DNA from: Lactifluus volemus | Lineage: Eukaryota > Basidiomycota > Agaricomycetes > Russulales > Russulaceae | Direction of reading: 5' to 3' | Length of the DNA stretch: 20,019 nt | Assembly: GCA_022376515.1 (NCBI GenBank) | Contig: WTXI01000519.1 | Coordinates: 1 to 20,019 of the forward strand | Shown: in pieces, positions 20,006-20,019 of the stretch | Layout of the letters: the number at the start of each line of letters is the position of its first letter | How positions within the stretch are numbered: the first letter of the stretch is position 1 | Position numbers and translations under genes: made by a program | Notes under the pieces: generated by a model | Databases searched by the model: none | What the model was told of the DNA's origin: nothing | The model's input: only the letters and a program-made list of their open reading frames with translations

Positions 20006-20019
20006 ATGACTTCTCTCGC
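20006..20019 (+). CDS. Start of a second gene X copy, cut by the window edge
   Basis: Only 14 nt are present: ATG followed by codons for T, S, L and part of A, against M, A, S, L, A in the first copy. The call rests mainly on the matching 250-bp upstream block. Whether the rest of the gene is intact cannot be seen. Confidence 0.65.

Overview
This window looks like nuclear DNA of a basidiomycete fungus, most likely an Agaricomycete. The coding frames are cut by many 46-67 nt GT-AG introns, several with a clear branch site (TACTAAC at about 14953-14959). The main genes are large C2-NACHT-WD40 NLR (STAND) proteins of the kind expanded in mushroom-forming fungi. There are no bacterial operons. 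All calls come from reading the sequence and from family knowledge; no database search was run.

Layout, left to right. (1) 1-4500, minus strand: NLR copy 1, whose 3' end lies beyond the left edge. (2) 4501-5373: divergent intergenic region. (3) 5374-7454, plus strand: gene X, an unrecognised 673-residue protein with one 59-nt intron. (4) about 7680-9068, minus strand: a truncated, decayed copy of COG3, a conserved oligomeric Golgi complex subunit. (5) about 9110-9607: AT-rich spacer. (6) 9608-15226, minus strand: NLR copy 2, complete from ATG to stop in 12 exons (1651 codons). (7) 15351-16750: no gene seen. (8) 16751-about 19450, minus strand: a second, nearly full-length COG3 copy, with a readable C-terminal half and a decayed N-terminal half. 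(9) 19748-20019: a repeat of the gene X upstream region, ending in the first 14 nt of a second gene X copy.

The locus is a segmental-duplication cluster. NLR copies 1 and 2 are colinear at a spacing of about 10.73 kb, with exon lengths matching wherever both are visible and NACHT proteins about 94% identical by my count. COG3 and gene X are also present twice, in a different order in each unit. In the WD40 domain the NLRs carry 14 nearly identical 42-43 residue repeats. The two paralogues differ mostly at a few recurrent positions within these repeats, as in fungal NLRs of the HET-D/HET-E/HNWD type that take part in non-self recognition. Copy 1 has a 1-nt deletion in WD40 repeat 8. In copy 2 the most natural splice of the C2 region creates a TAA. 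Either or both may therefore be non-functional alleles. The divergent pairing of gene X with NLR copy 1, and the reappearance of gene X in the second unit, make gene X the least explained part of the cluster.
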